34,179 bases of DNA, taken from NCBI GenBank assembly GCA_900321655.1, contig ONWU01000018.1, forward strand, positions 1 through 34,179, written 5' to 3'. The stretch is from an uncultured Bacteroidales bacterium. Lineage in GTDB: Bacteria; Bacteroidota; Bacteroidia; Bacteroidales; UBA932. Positions 1-7,972 of the stretch are shown here, in pieces; position 1 is the first letter of the stretch, and each line of letters starts with the position of its first letter. Under the pieces are notes generated by a model. It was not told the DNA's origin. It saw only the letters and a program-made list of their open reading frames with translations, and did not search any database. The position numbers and the translations under genes were made by a program.

Positions 1-617
1 TTGGCGGTGAGACCAAGAAGTTCGGCACCCTGGGTGTGAAGGAAGGCGACACGATGACCATCATCGGTTACCGTACTTCCTACAAGGGCCTGAACCAGGT
101 CGGTGGCGGTATGTACGTCTCCCACGAAGCTGCCGGAGAAGGCGGTGGTGAAGAAGAGAAGAATACTGTTGTTCTCAGCGGTGCCGCTAAAGTTGAGAAC
201 GGTAATAACAATTACAATGAAACGGCAGAAGTAACTCAGAACGAGATTACCTGGATTTTTGGTGGTAATGTTACTACCGAGCCCTGGAGAATTGGTGGAA
301 AGAGTATTGAAAATACTGACCGCTTGGTCTTCACCAAGACCAAGGTCGGCCTCGACGTTGCTTCTGTTGCTGTAGAACACGGTAGCATCACTGTTACGAG
401 TGTTAACAGTTTGAAACTGATTGTGTCTGCCAATGAGGATTTCTCCTCTCCTATCTCAGAACTTACGGGTACTGTTACCGCCGACGCAACCTGCACTTTT
501 GCTCGCCCTGAAGGCAAGTCTTGGAAAAATTGCTATTTCAAGCTTGTTTATAATGTTACTGTAACAGAAACTTCCAACAAGTATGTTCAGTTTAAGAAAG
601 TAACTCTTTCTGAATAG
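1..617 (+). CDS. 3' part of a surface protein with an OB-fold-like and a beta-rich C-terminal domain (partial)
   Basis: The reading frame is open from the first complete codon (base 3) to the TAG at 615-617, so the true start lies upstream of the window. A GTG at 36 is only an internal Val codon. The first 40 or so visible residues (KEGDTMTIIGYRTSYKG, then QVGGG) resemble the last strands of OB-fold modules that recur in Bacteroidales surface lipoproteins. A Gly/Glu-rich linker (about residues 38-47) leads to a beta-rich domain of about 140 residues with no catalytic motif that I recognise. It stands upstream of two nucleases but is separated from them by a terminator and a promoter, so co-transcription is unlikely. 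The C-terminal half is more AT-rich than most of the window. Function is not established; a secreted binding protein is an inference. Confidence 0.6.
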   Translation, partial: GGETKKFGTLGVKEGDTMTIIGYRTSYKGLNQVGGGMYVSHEAAGEGGGEEEKNTVVLSGAAKVENGNNNYNETAEVTQNEITWIFGGNVTTEPWRIGGKSIENTDRLVFTKTKVGLDVASVAVEHGSITVTSVNSLKLIVSANEDFSSPISELTGTVTADATCTFARPEGKSWKNCYFKLVYNVTVTETSNKYVQFKKVTLSE

Positions 618-636
618 TCCTTGAAATGTATGTTCA

Positions 637-667
637 AGCGGCCCGGTTTCCCGGGCCGCTTTTTTTC
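637..667 (+). terminator. Rho-independent terminator after the partial surface protein
   Basis: A perfect 10-bp stem (637-646 with 651-660, arms AGCGGCCCGG and CCGGGCCGCT) closes a TTTC loop and runs into a T tract at 660-666. It lies 20 bp after the stop codon. Confidence 0.9.
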
Positions 668-682
668 TTTCCAACAAATGGT

Positions 683-690
683 TATCTTTG
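683..690 (+). promoter_or_regulatory. Bacteroidetes-type -7 element (TATCTTTG)
   Basis: TATCTTTG matches the TAnnTTTG consensus and sits 25 bp before the ATG at 716. At the expected -33 distance there is only the T tract of the preceding terminator (660-666), not a clean TTTG. It should drive the nuclease/phosphatase/outer-membrane gene run. Confidence 0.65.
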
Positions 691-715
691 TAGGTTGACT
701 AAAACAGTATACACT

Positions 716-806
716 ATGAATATGCATCATCTTTTCCTGGCGATGGCGGCTGCCGCCTCCCTTATGGCTTGTAATAAAGAGAATCCCTCTTCGGGTGGTG
801 GAGAGT
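716..806 (+). other. Orphaned lipoprotein signal peptide of the nuclease gene, out of frame with the enzyme
   Basis: The ATG at 716 lies 25 bp after a good -7 element and opens a typical lipoprotein signal: charged start, hydrophobic core AMAAAASLMAC with a lipobox ending at Cys (about residue 18), then NKENPSSGGG. In this frame the ORF then reads nonsense and stops at 871. Skipping one base within about 795-805 (GGT GGT GG, then AGT GGT TCC) restores a natural Gly/Ser linker running into the nuclease frame. The real gene is therefore most likely 716-2174 with a one-base insertion (or a sequencing/assembly error) here. Confidence 0.75.
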
Positions 807-2174
807 GGTTCCTCCCAGAAGAACACTCCGGCCATTGTCCTGCATCAGGACTTCACCAAGGGCCTGGGTGATTTTACCATCGTGGACAAGGATAAAGGTG
901 GTTTTACCAAAGCCATCTGGAAGGTAGAAACCGGTGATAACGCCAAGTACGGCGCCCAGGCATCGGCCTCTGAAGGAAGCGGCGGAGCAAGTTACAAGGC
1001 CGAAAGCTGGCTGGTATCCCCGCTGATAGACCTCACCAACTACACAGATGCCAACCTGTACTTCGACCACGCCTTCGCTTACGTAACCAGCGGAGCCCCC
1101 AAGGACTATTTCTCCATTAAGGTCTCCGAGGACGGCGGCACCACCTGGAAAGACCGTGAGCTTCCCAAGTGGCTGGTGACCCACAGCTATTTCGAACTGG
1201 CCCAGAGCGGCAACATTTCCCTGAGTGCCTTCAAGGGCAAGAAGATCAAGTTTGCCTTTGTATACACGAGCACGCCCGAGGTGGCCCCCACCTGGGAAAT
1301 CACCAATGTAACCGTATCCTACGACCGTCAGACCCTTCTTCCGGACGATGCCGGAGACCAGTACAAGAGCGTTCCCGGCTGGATGGAACTGCCCAAGGTG
1401 GACAACCCCGATAATTACTACATCCACACGGCCATCCTCCGCTTTGACCGGGTGCGTAACTACTCTTTCTCCTATAACAAGGAAGGAATGGTTGCCAGCT
1501 GGGTAGCCTATCCGCTGTATGACCAGTTTGCCAAGAGCCGTGTCAAGCGCTACGACAACATCGTCCCCACCAACCAGGCCTGGCAGTCAGATCCTTTTGT
1601 GAAGACCACGGACGTATCTACCGGAGGCAGCTACAAGTGGAGCACCTATGCTCCCGGTGTGGTTCTCAGCCGTGGCCACCAGGTTCCCTCGGCCGACCGC
1701 CTGGGAGGCGCTATGGTGAATATGCAAACCTTCTACACCTCCAACGTAACTCCTCAGGAATCCAAGTTCAACGGTGGTATCTGGGGCAACTTGGAGACAG
1801 CCGTTCGTAACTGGAGTTCTTCTGGCAACAGCACGGACTCCCTGTATGTGGTAACGGGCTGTATTGTGGATAACACCTGCGAGAAGGTAAGTGACCATAA
1901 TGGCACGATGGTTTCCATCCCCAAGGCCTACTACAAGGCCGTGCTCCGTCTGAGCAAGGGTGAATACATCGGCGCAGGCTTCTATATGGAGCACGAAATC
2001 CACCCCGACGGAAACAACAAGATCGCTTCCGGCAATATCAAGGACTACGCCATGTCCCTCAAGGACCTGGAAGCCAAGACCGGAATGACTTTCTTCGTGA
2101 ATCTCCCGTCTGAGAAGGCCTCTGTCGTCAAGGCCCAGAACCCCAAGGACGTTCCCTTCTGGAATCTGAAATAG
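795..2174 (+). CDS. DNA/RNA non-specific endonuclease with N-terminal jelly-roll-like domain (5' end frameshifted)
   Basis: This is the main reading frame of a secreted nuclease. Residues about 15-180 form a beta-rich domain like the choice-of-anchor J/galactose-binding type (DFTKGLGDFTIVDKDKG, ESWLVSPLIDLTN, APKDYFSIKVSEDGG). Residues about 215-450 match the NUC/NucA superfamily: SRGHQVPSADR around residues 293-303 corresponds to the beta-beta-alpha-metal DRGH motif with His295 as candidate general base, and the QESKFNGGIWGNLE stretch supplies the metal-binding Asn. The first Asp of DRGH is Ser. The GTG at 795 has no convincing ribosome site and would leave the protein without a signal peptide, whereas a good lipoprotein signal lies just upstream in another frame. 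The next gene starts one base after the stop, so this is the first gene of an operon. Expected role is cleavage of extracellular DNA or RNA. Confidence 0.85.
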   Translation: MVESGSSQKNTPAIVLHQDFTKGLGDFTIVDKDKGGFTKAIWKVETGDNAKYGAQASASEGSGGASYKAESWLVSPLIDLTNYTDANLYFDHAFAYVTSGAPKDYFSIKVSEDGGTTWKDRELPKWLVTHSYFELAQSGNISLSAFKGKKIKFAFVYTSTPEVAPTWEITNVTVSYDRQTLLPDDAGDQYKSVPGWMELPKVDNPDNYYIHTAILRFDRVRNYSFSYNKEGMVASWVAYPLYDQFAKSRVKRYDNIVPTNQAWQSDPFVKTTDVSTGGSYKWSTYAPGVVLSRGHQVPSADRLGGAMVNMQTFYTSNVTPQESKFNGGIWGNLETAVRNWSSSGNSTDSLYVVTGCIVDNTCEKVSDHNGTMVSIPKAYYKAVLRLSKGEYIGAGFYMEHEIHPDGNNKIASGNIKDYAMSLKDLEAKTGMTFFVNLPSEKASVVKAQNPKDVPFWNLK

Positions 2175-2175
2175 A

Positions 2176-3237
2176 ATGAAACGATATATCCTCCTTCTGG
2201 CAGCGCTGGTGCTGCTGCTGCCCGTCGAGGGCTGCGCCAAGAAGAAAGACAAACGGCACATCATCGGGTTCTACAATGTGGAGAACCTCTTTGACACCGT
2301 GCACGATCAGGGCAAGAACGACTACGAGTACCTGCCCGACGGAGCCAACGAGTGGACGGCCGACAAGTATGCCGTCAAGCTGCAGAACATGGCCCGCGTG
2401 ATTGCGGATATGCACAAGGACAACGGGATGTGGCACACGGTGCTGGGCCTGGCCGAGGTGGAGAACCGCCACGTGCTGGAAGACCTGGTGAAAGAGCCGG
2501 CCATCGCCAATGCCAACTACAAGATAGTGCACATCGAGGGCCCGGACCGCCGGGGCATAGACTGCGCCCTGCTGTACAACCCCGCCCGCTTCAAGTTCAT
2601 CGAGAGTGCCGCCATCCCTTACGATTTCAATACGAAGATTCCCATTACCACCTATAATAAGAAGGAGCAGGAAGACTTCCGCACCCGCGACGTCCTGATG
2701 GTACACGGAACCATCGACGGCGAGCACTTCGCCTTCTACGTATGTCATTTCCCTTCCCGCAGGGGAGACAAGGGCCAGGACCTGAGGGCCCGTGCGGCCG
2801 AAATCGTGTACAACCACGCCCGTCAGATGCAGCAGAAATACGCCGGCATCAAATGCGTAGTGATGGGAGATATGAACGACAATCCGGCCGATGCCTCCCT
2901 GTCGCAGCACCTTCACGGCCGCCGCAACCTCTCCGAGGTGAAGTCCGGAGACTTCTTCAACCCCTTCTGGGAGATGCTGGACGACGGCATCGGCTCCCTC
3001 TATTACAGGGGAGACCCCAATATCTTCGACTGCATCCTGGTGAGCAACTCCCTGGTGAACGGCAAGGGCTTCCGCATCGGCAAAATGGGCAAATACTACG
3101 GTGTGGTCTATTCCAAGCCCTATATGACCCAGCAGAGCGGGCAGTACAAAGGCCTGCCTTTCCGCACCTTCTCCAACGGCAAGTTCATCAAGGGCTATTC
3201 CGACCATTATCCCACATTCATAGAAATTACGAGATAG
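2176..3237 (+). CDS. Endonuclease/exonuclease/phosphatase-family lipoprotein
   Basis: A 353-residue protein with a lipoprotein signal peptide (hydrophobic core, lipobox VEGC, Cys20). The mature part carries the full EEP-fold signature in order: FYNVENLFD, LAEVENRHVLEDL (catalytic Glu), GPDRRGIDCALLYNP, CHFPSRRGD, VVMGDMNDNPAD (Asp/Asn of the active site), NIFDCILVS and the terminal SDHYPTFIEI (Asp-His pair). This family includes DNase I-like nucleases and phosphodiesterases that need a divalent metal. Its start codon lies one base after the stop of the non-specific nuclease gene, and the next gene starts one base after its own stop, so translation is probably coupled. Position after a nuclease suggests it trims nucleic-acid fragments at the surface or in the periplasm. 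Substrate is inferred, since the fold also serves phospholipid and inositol phosphates. Confidence 0.88.
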   Translation: MKRYILLLAALVLLLPVEGCAKKKDKRHIIGFYNVENLFDTVHDQGKNDYEYLPDGANEWTADKYAVKLQNMARVIADMHKDNGMWHTVLGLAEVENRHVLEDLVKEPAIANANYKIVHIEGPDRRGIDCALLYNPARFKFIESAAIPYDFNTKIPITTYNKKEQEDFRTRDVLMVHGTIDGEHFAFYVCHFPSRRGDKGQDLRARAAEIVYNHARQMQQKYAGIKCVVMGDMNDNPADASLSQHLHGRRNLSEVKSGDFFNPFWEMLDDGIGSLYYRGDPNIFDCILVSNSLVNGKGFRIGKMGKYYGVVYSKPYMTQQSGQYKGLPFRTFSNGKFIKGYSDHYPTFIEITR

Positions 3238-3238
3238 C

Positions 3239-4900
3239 GTGAAGCGTTTTCTGAGTGTCCTCGCCGCCTTGCTGTGGACGGCCCTGCTACTGGCGAACAC
3301 CCCTACGGGGGGCGTGAAAGGACGCGTCCTGTCCAAGACAGACCGTTACCCCCTGGAGCACGCCCGCGTGCGCCTGGTAACGGGTGTGGGCCTCTTGGAT
3401 GAAGTCCTCACGGACGCAAAGGGCTCCTTCCTGCTTGAAGAAGTGCCGGACGGCACCTACACCCTGGTGTTCCTGGCAACCGGTTATCTGGAGAACCGTC
3501 TCCCCGTAACGGTGGCCGATGGCCGCGTGAAGAACGTGTTCAACGTGCTGCTTTCGGAAATCAACAAAGCCGGAGACAGCTGGGAAGACATTCCTGTGGG
3601 CTCTACGGATATCCACCGGAACGTCAAAGGCTATCTGCGCTCTCTGAATGCTTCCGACGTGGGAGTGGTCCATCTGATGGACGAGGAAATCCTGCTGGCC
3701 GGCGTGAGAATGGACGAAGTGGATCCCACCGCTTCCACCTTCTTGTCCGAAGCCCTCAGGGACAACAAATTCACTTCCGGAGGAGGTGTCTCCGAGACGG
3801 CCCTCGGCGGAGCCAACGGCGTCACGGAAATATCGGCCACGGCATCCCGCTTCCGCACGGGCTTTATGGGCTCGCTGGTGACGGATACAGATCTCTACGG
3901 CCTCAGGGCCGATGCCGCCTATGGTTCCGGACCCCTGGCGGGAGGCTGGAGCGTGGCGGCCAACGCCGCGGGCATCGGCTGGAACAAGACCGGCTTCGAC
4001 CCGTATGCCGTCTATGTGGGCGCCGGCAAGAGCTTCGGCAGCGCCCATCAGCTGAGCGTGGCTTTTATGCGGGATCAGGAGCCCGTTTCCTTCCTCAGGT
4101 ACGATTATACTCCCTCCAATCGTTTCCAGGCTTATACCACCGTTTTAGGCCGATTCCAGGCCGATGGCAGCGTCCACGCCGCCGCCGGTTTCTCCTGGAA
4201 AGCCAGTAAGCACTTCCTTCTGTCCGGAGGAGCCGACGGCCGGAAAGGTCTGCGGGACGCCCGGGGCGATAACCGGGCCGAAGGCTGGCTCAGCGGCCAG
4301 CTCTCGGTGGGAAAAGTGGGCTTCCACGCAGGCATCCGGGGAGGATACGTCACCTCTTCTGTCGGCAAGGGCGCCATCTATACAGCCAAAGCGGGCCTTT
4401 CCTGGGCCCTGACGCACACCTGGCTGTTATCGGCCAATACGGGCCTTTACCGCTATCAGCCGTCCATCCCCACCGTCTTCGCTTCCGACGTGAACCTGGC
4501 GTTCAACACCAACGGCATCAACTTCAAGCTCACCGGCTTTTACGAGCAGTACCTGAGGTCGGAGGATATCCACACGGGCCTGGAGATGAGTTTCCGGCTT
4601 CCTGTCTTCGTGGTACCCAACCTGTTCCTTCAGGGACAGGTGACGGCCGGCCATTTCGGCGAGGGAAGCGGCTTTGCCTGCCCCTTCGTCTACGGCGGCC
4701 TATCCTGGAGCAAGAACGCCTGGTTTGCCGATGCCGGCTATGTCCGGGACGTTCCCAACCAGCTGCTGGACCTGTCGGCCGGAAAAACCTGGACCTTCGA
4801 CAAAAAGCGCCAGCTGGGCATGGCCCTGGGTTTCCGCCCGTTCCTGAACAGGGAATTCAGCGCCTCGCGCTTCACTTTCCGCATCTTCTGCCGTATTTAA
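3239..4900 (+). CDS. Outer-membrane beta-barrel protein with N-terminal carboxypeptidase-regulatory-like domain
   Basis: Starts at GTG one base after the previous stop; the following residues (KRFLSVLAALLWTALLLA) form a signal peptide. Residues about 24-110 are a carboxypeptidase D regulatory-like/CNA-B-type beta sandwich (GGVKGRVLSKTDRYPLEHA, TDAKGSFLLEEVPDGTYTLVF), as found at the N-terminus of many Bacteroidetes TonB-dependent transporters. From about residue 200 onward the chain alternates Gly/aromatic amphipathic strands typical of an outer-membrane barrel, ending in RFTFRIFCRI. At 553 residues it is shorter than a usual TonB-dependent receptor, and the segment between the two domains (about 110-200) shows no plug motif that I recognise. 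Gene order suggests a transport or docking partner of the two upstream nucleases. Whether it depends on TonB is unclear. Confidence 0.7.
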   Translation: MKRFLSVLAALLWTALLLANTPTGGVKGRVLSKTDRYPLEHARVRLVTGVGLLDEVLTDAKGSFLLEEVPDGTYTLVFLATGYLENRLPVTVADGRVKNVFNVLLSEINKAGDSWEDIPVGSTDIHRNVKGYLRSLNASDVGVVHLMDEEILLAGVRMDEVDPTASTFLSEALRDNKFTSGGGVSETALGGANGVTEISATASRFRTGFMGSLVTDTDLYGLRADAAYGSGPLAGGWSVAANAAGIGWNKTGFDPYAVYVGAGKSFGSAHQLSVAFMRDQEPVSFLRYDYTPSNRFQAYTTVLGRFQADGSVHAAAGFSWKASKHFLLSGGADGRKGLRDARGDNRAEGWLSGQLSVGKVGFHAGIRGGYVTSSVGKGAIYTAKAGLSWALTHTWLLSANTGLYRYQPSIPTVFASDVNLAFNTNGINFKLTGFYEQYLRSEDIHTGLEMSFRLPVFVVPNLFLQGQVTAGHFGEGSGFACPFVYGGLSWSKNAWFADAGYVRDVPNQLLDLSAGKTWTFDKKRQLGMALGFRPFLNREFSASRFTFRIFCRI

Positions 4901-4912
4901 TCCAATCCCCAT

Positions 4913-6913
4913 ATGAAAAAACTATTAGTATTTATTGCAGCTTTGTCTATGCTTAGCGCCTGTAACCAGCAACCCCGGAACATTTTCCTTCAGGAGTGGG
5001 ACACCCCGTACGGAACGGCTCCCTTCTCCAAGATTACGCCAGACCAGTATATGCCCGCCTTCCAGGCCGGTCTGGAAGAGCAGAAAGCCAATATCGAGGC
5101 CATCGTGAAGAACACGGAGGCTCCCACCTTCGAGAATACCATTGTGCCTTTCCTGCACGCCAGCCCCATCCTGGACAAGGTACAGGGCGTTTTCTTCAAC
5201 CTGGCCGAGAGCGATTCCACGCCCGAGATGCAGGCCATAGAGGAAGAGGTGACTCCTCTTATTACCGAGGCCTCCAACGAGATCCTGATGAACGAGGACC
5301 TCTTCGCCCGCGTGAAAGCCGTTTATGAGAACTCCGCCAGCCTCACCCGCGAGCAGCAGATGTCTGTGAAGAAGATCTACGAGAGCTTCATCCGCAACGG
5401 CGTGGGCCTGGAGCCCGAAGCCAAGAAGCGCTTTGCGGAGATCAATACCCGCCTGGCCACCCTGAGCCAGAAATTCGGCCAGAATCTGTTGGCCGAGAAC
5501 AACGCCTTCAAGGAGAAGACCGGCATCACTGTAAGTGAATATTACGACTTTATGGGCTCCTGCGAGGACCGTGAGAAGAGAAAGGAAGTATTCCTGGCAT
5601 ACTCTACCCGCGGAAACCACGGGGATGAGCACGACAACAACGCCATCGTGCTGGAAACCCTGCGCCTGAGGGCCGAGATGGCCGAACTGCTGGGTTATCC
5701 CAATTTCGCCGCCTACCAGCTGTCCAACAAGATGGCCGGTACCCCCGAGACCGTGGACAACTTCCTGCAGCCCATCATGGACGCCTCCATCCGCAGCGCC
5801 AAAGAGCAGGTGAAGGAAATGGAGAAGATCGCCGGCCACCCGATCAAGGCCTGGGACTGGAGCTTCTATGCCGAGAAACTCCGTTCCCAGAAATATGCTC
5901 TGGACGAGAGCCAGACCAAGCCTTACTTCCAGGCCGACAGCGTGCTGAAGGGTGTTTTCACCGCCGCCGAGAAAATCTACGGCCTCCACTTCGAGGAGGT
6001 GACCGGAGAGGTGGAGGTGTACCAGCCTTCCGTGAAAGCCTATAAGATTACGGATGCCGACGGCTCCCTGATCGGCATTTTCTACCGGGACTACTATGTG
6101 CGTCCCACCAAGCGCGGCGGTGCCTGGATGAACAATTTCCGCGAGCAGGAAGCCGGCGTTCGTCCCATCATCGTGAACGTGTGCAACTTCCCGGCCCCCG
6201 GCGCGGATCCTACCGAGGCCAAGCCCAGCCTTCTCACCGTGGACAACGTGCAGACGGCCTTCCACGAGTTCGGCCATGCCCTGCACGGCTTCCTGAGCCA
6301 GTGCCACTATGTCAATGTGAGCGGCACCAACGTGGCCCGCGACTTTGTGGAGATGTTCTCCCAGTTCAACGAGAACTTCGCCTTCGTGCCGGAAATCCTC
6401 ACCTGCTATGCCAACCACTGGGAGAGCGGAGAGCCCATCCCGGCCGCCCTGGTGGAGAAGATCCGGAAAGCCCTCAAGTTCAACCAGGGCTTCATGACCG
6501 GCGAACTCTGCGCCGCCTCCATCCTGGATATGAAGTGGCACGAACTCTCATCGGCCCAGCTCTCTACCTTCACGGACGCCCAGAGCGTGCGTGATTTCGA
6601 GACCAAGGTGTGCGACGAGATGGGCCTTATCGGCGAAATCATCCCCCGTTACCGCACCACCTACTTCAACCACATTATGGGCAGCGGCTACAGCGCCGGC
6701 TACTACGGCTATCTGTGGAGCGAAGTGTTGGCCGTGGATGCCTGGGAGAAGTTCAAGGCCGACGGCATCTTCAATCCCGAAACCGCCAAGGCCTTCCGCC
6801 AGACCTTCCTGGAGAAGGGCGGCTCCGAAGAGCCGATGGTGCTCTACAAACAATTCAGAGGAGCCGAACCCGACCCCTCTGCCTTGATGCGTGCCAGAGG
6901 CCTTAGCGACTAA
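4913..6913 (+). CDS. dcp: M3-family metallopeptidase lipoprotein (peptidyl-dipeptidase Dcp-like)
   Basis: A 666-residue protein close to the usual Dcp/oligopeptidase size, with a lipoprotein signal (LSMLSAC, Cys17). The zinc site is complete: H451-E-F-G-H455 in the AFHEFGHALHG stretch, and third ligand Glu480 in DFVEMFSQFNENF, the usual M3 spacing of about 25 residues after the second His. Conserved downstream M3 sequence is also present (GYSAGYYGYLWSEVLAVDAW near the C-terminus). Dcp removes dipeptides from the C-terminus of peptides. The lipid anchor predicts action in the periplasm or at a membrane face. It lies 12 bp after the barrel gene and is probably the last gene of the same transcript, ending at the palindromic terminator. 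Assignment to Dcp rather than another M3 oligopeptidase rests on size and overall sequence. Confidence 0.9.
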   Translation: MKKLLVFIAALSMLSACNQQPRNIFLQEWDTPYGTAPFSKITPDQYMPAFQAGLEEQKANIEAIVKNTEAPTFENTIVPFLHASPILDKVQGVFFNLAESDSTPEMQAIEEEVTPLITEASNEILMNEDLFARVKAVYENSASLTREQQMSVKKIYESFIRNGVGLEPEAKKRFAEINTRLATLSQKFGQNLLAENNAFKEKTGITVSEYYDFMGSCEDREKRKEVFLAYSTRGNHGDEHDNNAIVLETLRLRAEMAELLGYPNFAAYQLSNKMAGTPETVDNFLQPIMDASIRSAKEQVKEMEKIAGHPIKAWDWSFYAEKLRSQKYALDESQTKPYFQADSVLKGVFTAAEKIYGLHFEEVTGEVEVYQPSVKAYKITDADGSLIGIFYRDYYVRPTKRGGAWMNNFREQEAGVRPIIVNVCNFPAPGADPTEAKPSLLTVDNVQTAFHEFGHALHGFLSQCHYVNVSGTNVARDFVEMFSQFNENFAFVPEILTCYANHWESGEPIPAALVEKIRKALKFNQGFMTGELCAASILDMKWHELSSAQLSTFTDAQSVRDFETKVCDEMGLIGEIIPRYRTTYFNHIMGSGYSAGYYGYLWSEVLAVDAWEKFKADGIFNPETAKAFRQTFLEKGGSEEPMVLYKQFRGAEPDPSALMRARGLSD

Positions 6914-6941
6914 TGTGCTATTTATCAGCTACTTGCGCAAC

Positions 6942-6974
6942 AAGGGGTGCACCTGCAGGTGCACCCCTTTGTTT
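6942..6974. terminator. Perfect 28-bp palindromic terminator between convergent genes
   Basis: Bases 6942-6969 are a perfect palindrome centred on CTGCAG (arm AAGGGGTGCACCTG), flanked by T-rich sequence on the + side (TTTGTTT) and by TTGTTGCGC reading on the - side. It lies between the stop of the M3 peptidase (6913) and the stop of manA (6998) and can serve both strands. Confidence 0.8.
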
Positions 6975-6997
6975 ATAAAACGTTGAATATAAATGGA

Positions 6998-7969
6998 TTA
7001 TCGAATATAGGAGGTAAGGACTTTAATCTGGCCGTCGGGAATGAAGCAGATATCATCGGCCGAAGCGGGGATTAGGACGGTCTCTCCCTGGCGGACGGGA
7101 ACTTCCTCTCCGTCCACTTCCAGGGTTCCTTCACCCGATAGGCACATCACTACCATAAAGGAGTCTATGTCGCTGAGGTCCTTGGCGTAGGGGAGGGTGA
7201 GGTCGTAGATGCTGGTGGTGAAATACTGGCAGCTGACGACTTCCTGCTCCTCGTTCTGCTCGGGGCTGTAGTGGGTGCGGTAGTCCGGGTATACGGTGTA
7301 GTCGATGGCGTCCTTGGCCAGTTCGGTGTGCACCTCGCGGGGCTTGCCGTCCAGGCCCAGGCGGCCGTAGTCGTAGATACGGTAGGTGATGTTGGAGGTT
7401 TGCTGGATCTCTGCGATGAAGCAGCCGCCGCAGATGGCGTGGATGCGGCCTGCGGGCAGGAAGAAAACGTCTCCGGGATGCACGTCGTAGCGGGCCAGCA
7501 CGTCGGTGATGGTGCCGTCGGCCACCTTGGCGGCATACTGCTCCGGGGTAATCTTCTCCGTAAGGCCGGCCAGCAGGTGCGCCCCTTCATCGGCCGCCAC
7601 CACATACCACATTTCGGTCTTTCCCTTGGAGCCGTTGTGCCGTTTGGCGGCCAGCTCGTCGTTCGGGTGTACCTGGATGGAGAGGTCCGAGAGGGCGTCG
7701 ATGAACTTGATCAGCAGCGGGAATTCGTCTCCGGTGTTCTCGTAGACGTGCTTTCCCACCAGTTCTCCCTTGTACTCCTTCACCAGCTGGGCGATGGTCT
7801 TTCCCTTCAGGGGACCTTCGGCCACCACGCTCTCGTTTCCGGCCACGCCGGAGAGTTCCCAGCTTTCTCCAATGTGTTTCTGGTCTGTTTCTATGCCTTT
7901 GTAGGGGGCGATTTTTTCACCGCCCCATACGATGGTCTTCAGGATGGGTTCAAATTTCAGAGGACTCAT
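6998..7969 (-). CDS. manA: Mannose-6-phosphate isomerase, class I
   Basis: A 323-residue cytoplasmic protein of the short bacterial class I type, with no signal peptide. Cupin zinc ligands are visible: Gln99 and His101 in SIQVHPNDE, Glu119 in KGKTEMWYV, and His177 in LPAGRIHAICGG. The N-terminal PILKTIVWGGEKI is typical of the family. It interconverts mannose 6-phosphate and fructose 6-phosphate. The start ATG is three bases after the stop of the GH92 mannosidase gene, so it is the third gene of a CBM9-GH92-manA operon. This placement joins mannose release outside the cytoplasm to its metabolism. The C-terminal cupin domain (EGTLEVDGEEVPVRQGETVLIP) is intact. Confidence 0.95.
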   Translation of the reverse strand: MSPLKFEPILKTIVWGGEKIAPYKGIETDQKHIGESWELSGVAGNESVVAEGPLKGKTIAQLVKEYKGELVGKHVYENTGDEFPLLIKFIDALSDLSIQVHPNDELAAKRHNGSKGKTEMWYVVAADEGAHLLAGLTEKITPEQYAAKVADGTITDVLARYDVHPGDVFFLPAGRIHAICGGCFIAEIQQTSNITYRIYDYGRLGLDGKPREVHTELAKDAIDYTVYPDYRTHYSPEQNEEQEVVSCQYFTTSIYDLTLPYAKDLSDIDSFMVVMCLSGEGTLEVDGEEVPVRQGETVLIPASADDICFIPDGQIKVLTSYIR

Positions 7970-7972
7970 AAT

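Noticed and set aside
4925-6541. 538-codon antisense frame across the M3 peptidase
   Set aside because: Shadow frame; the + strand contains a complete zinc-peptidase active site.
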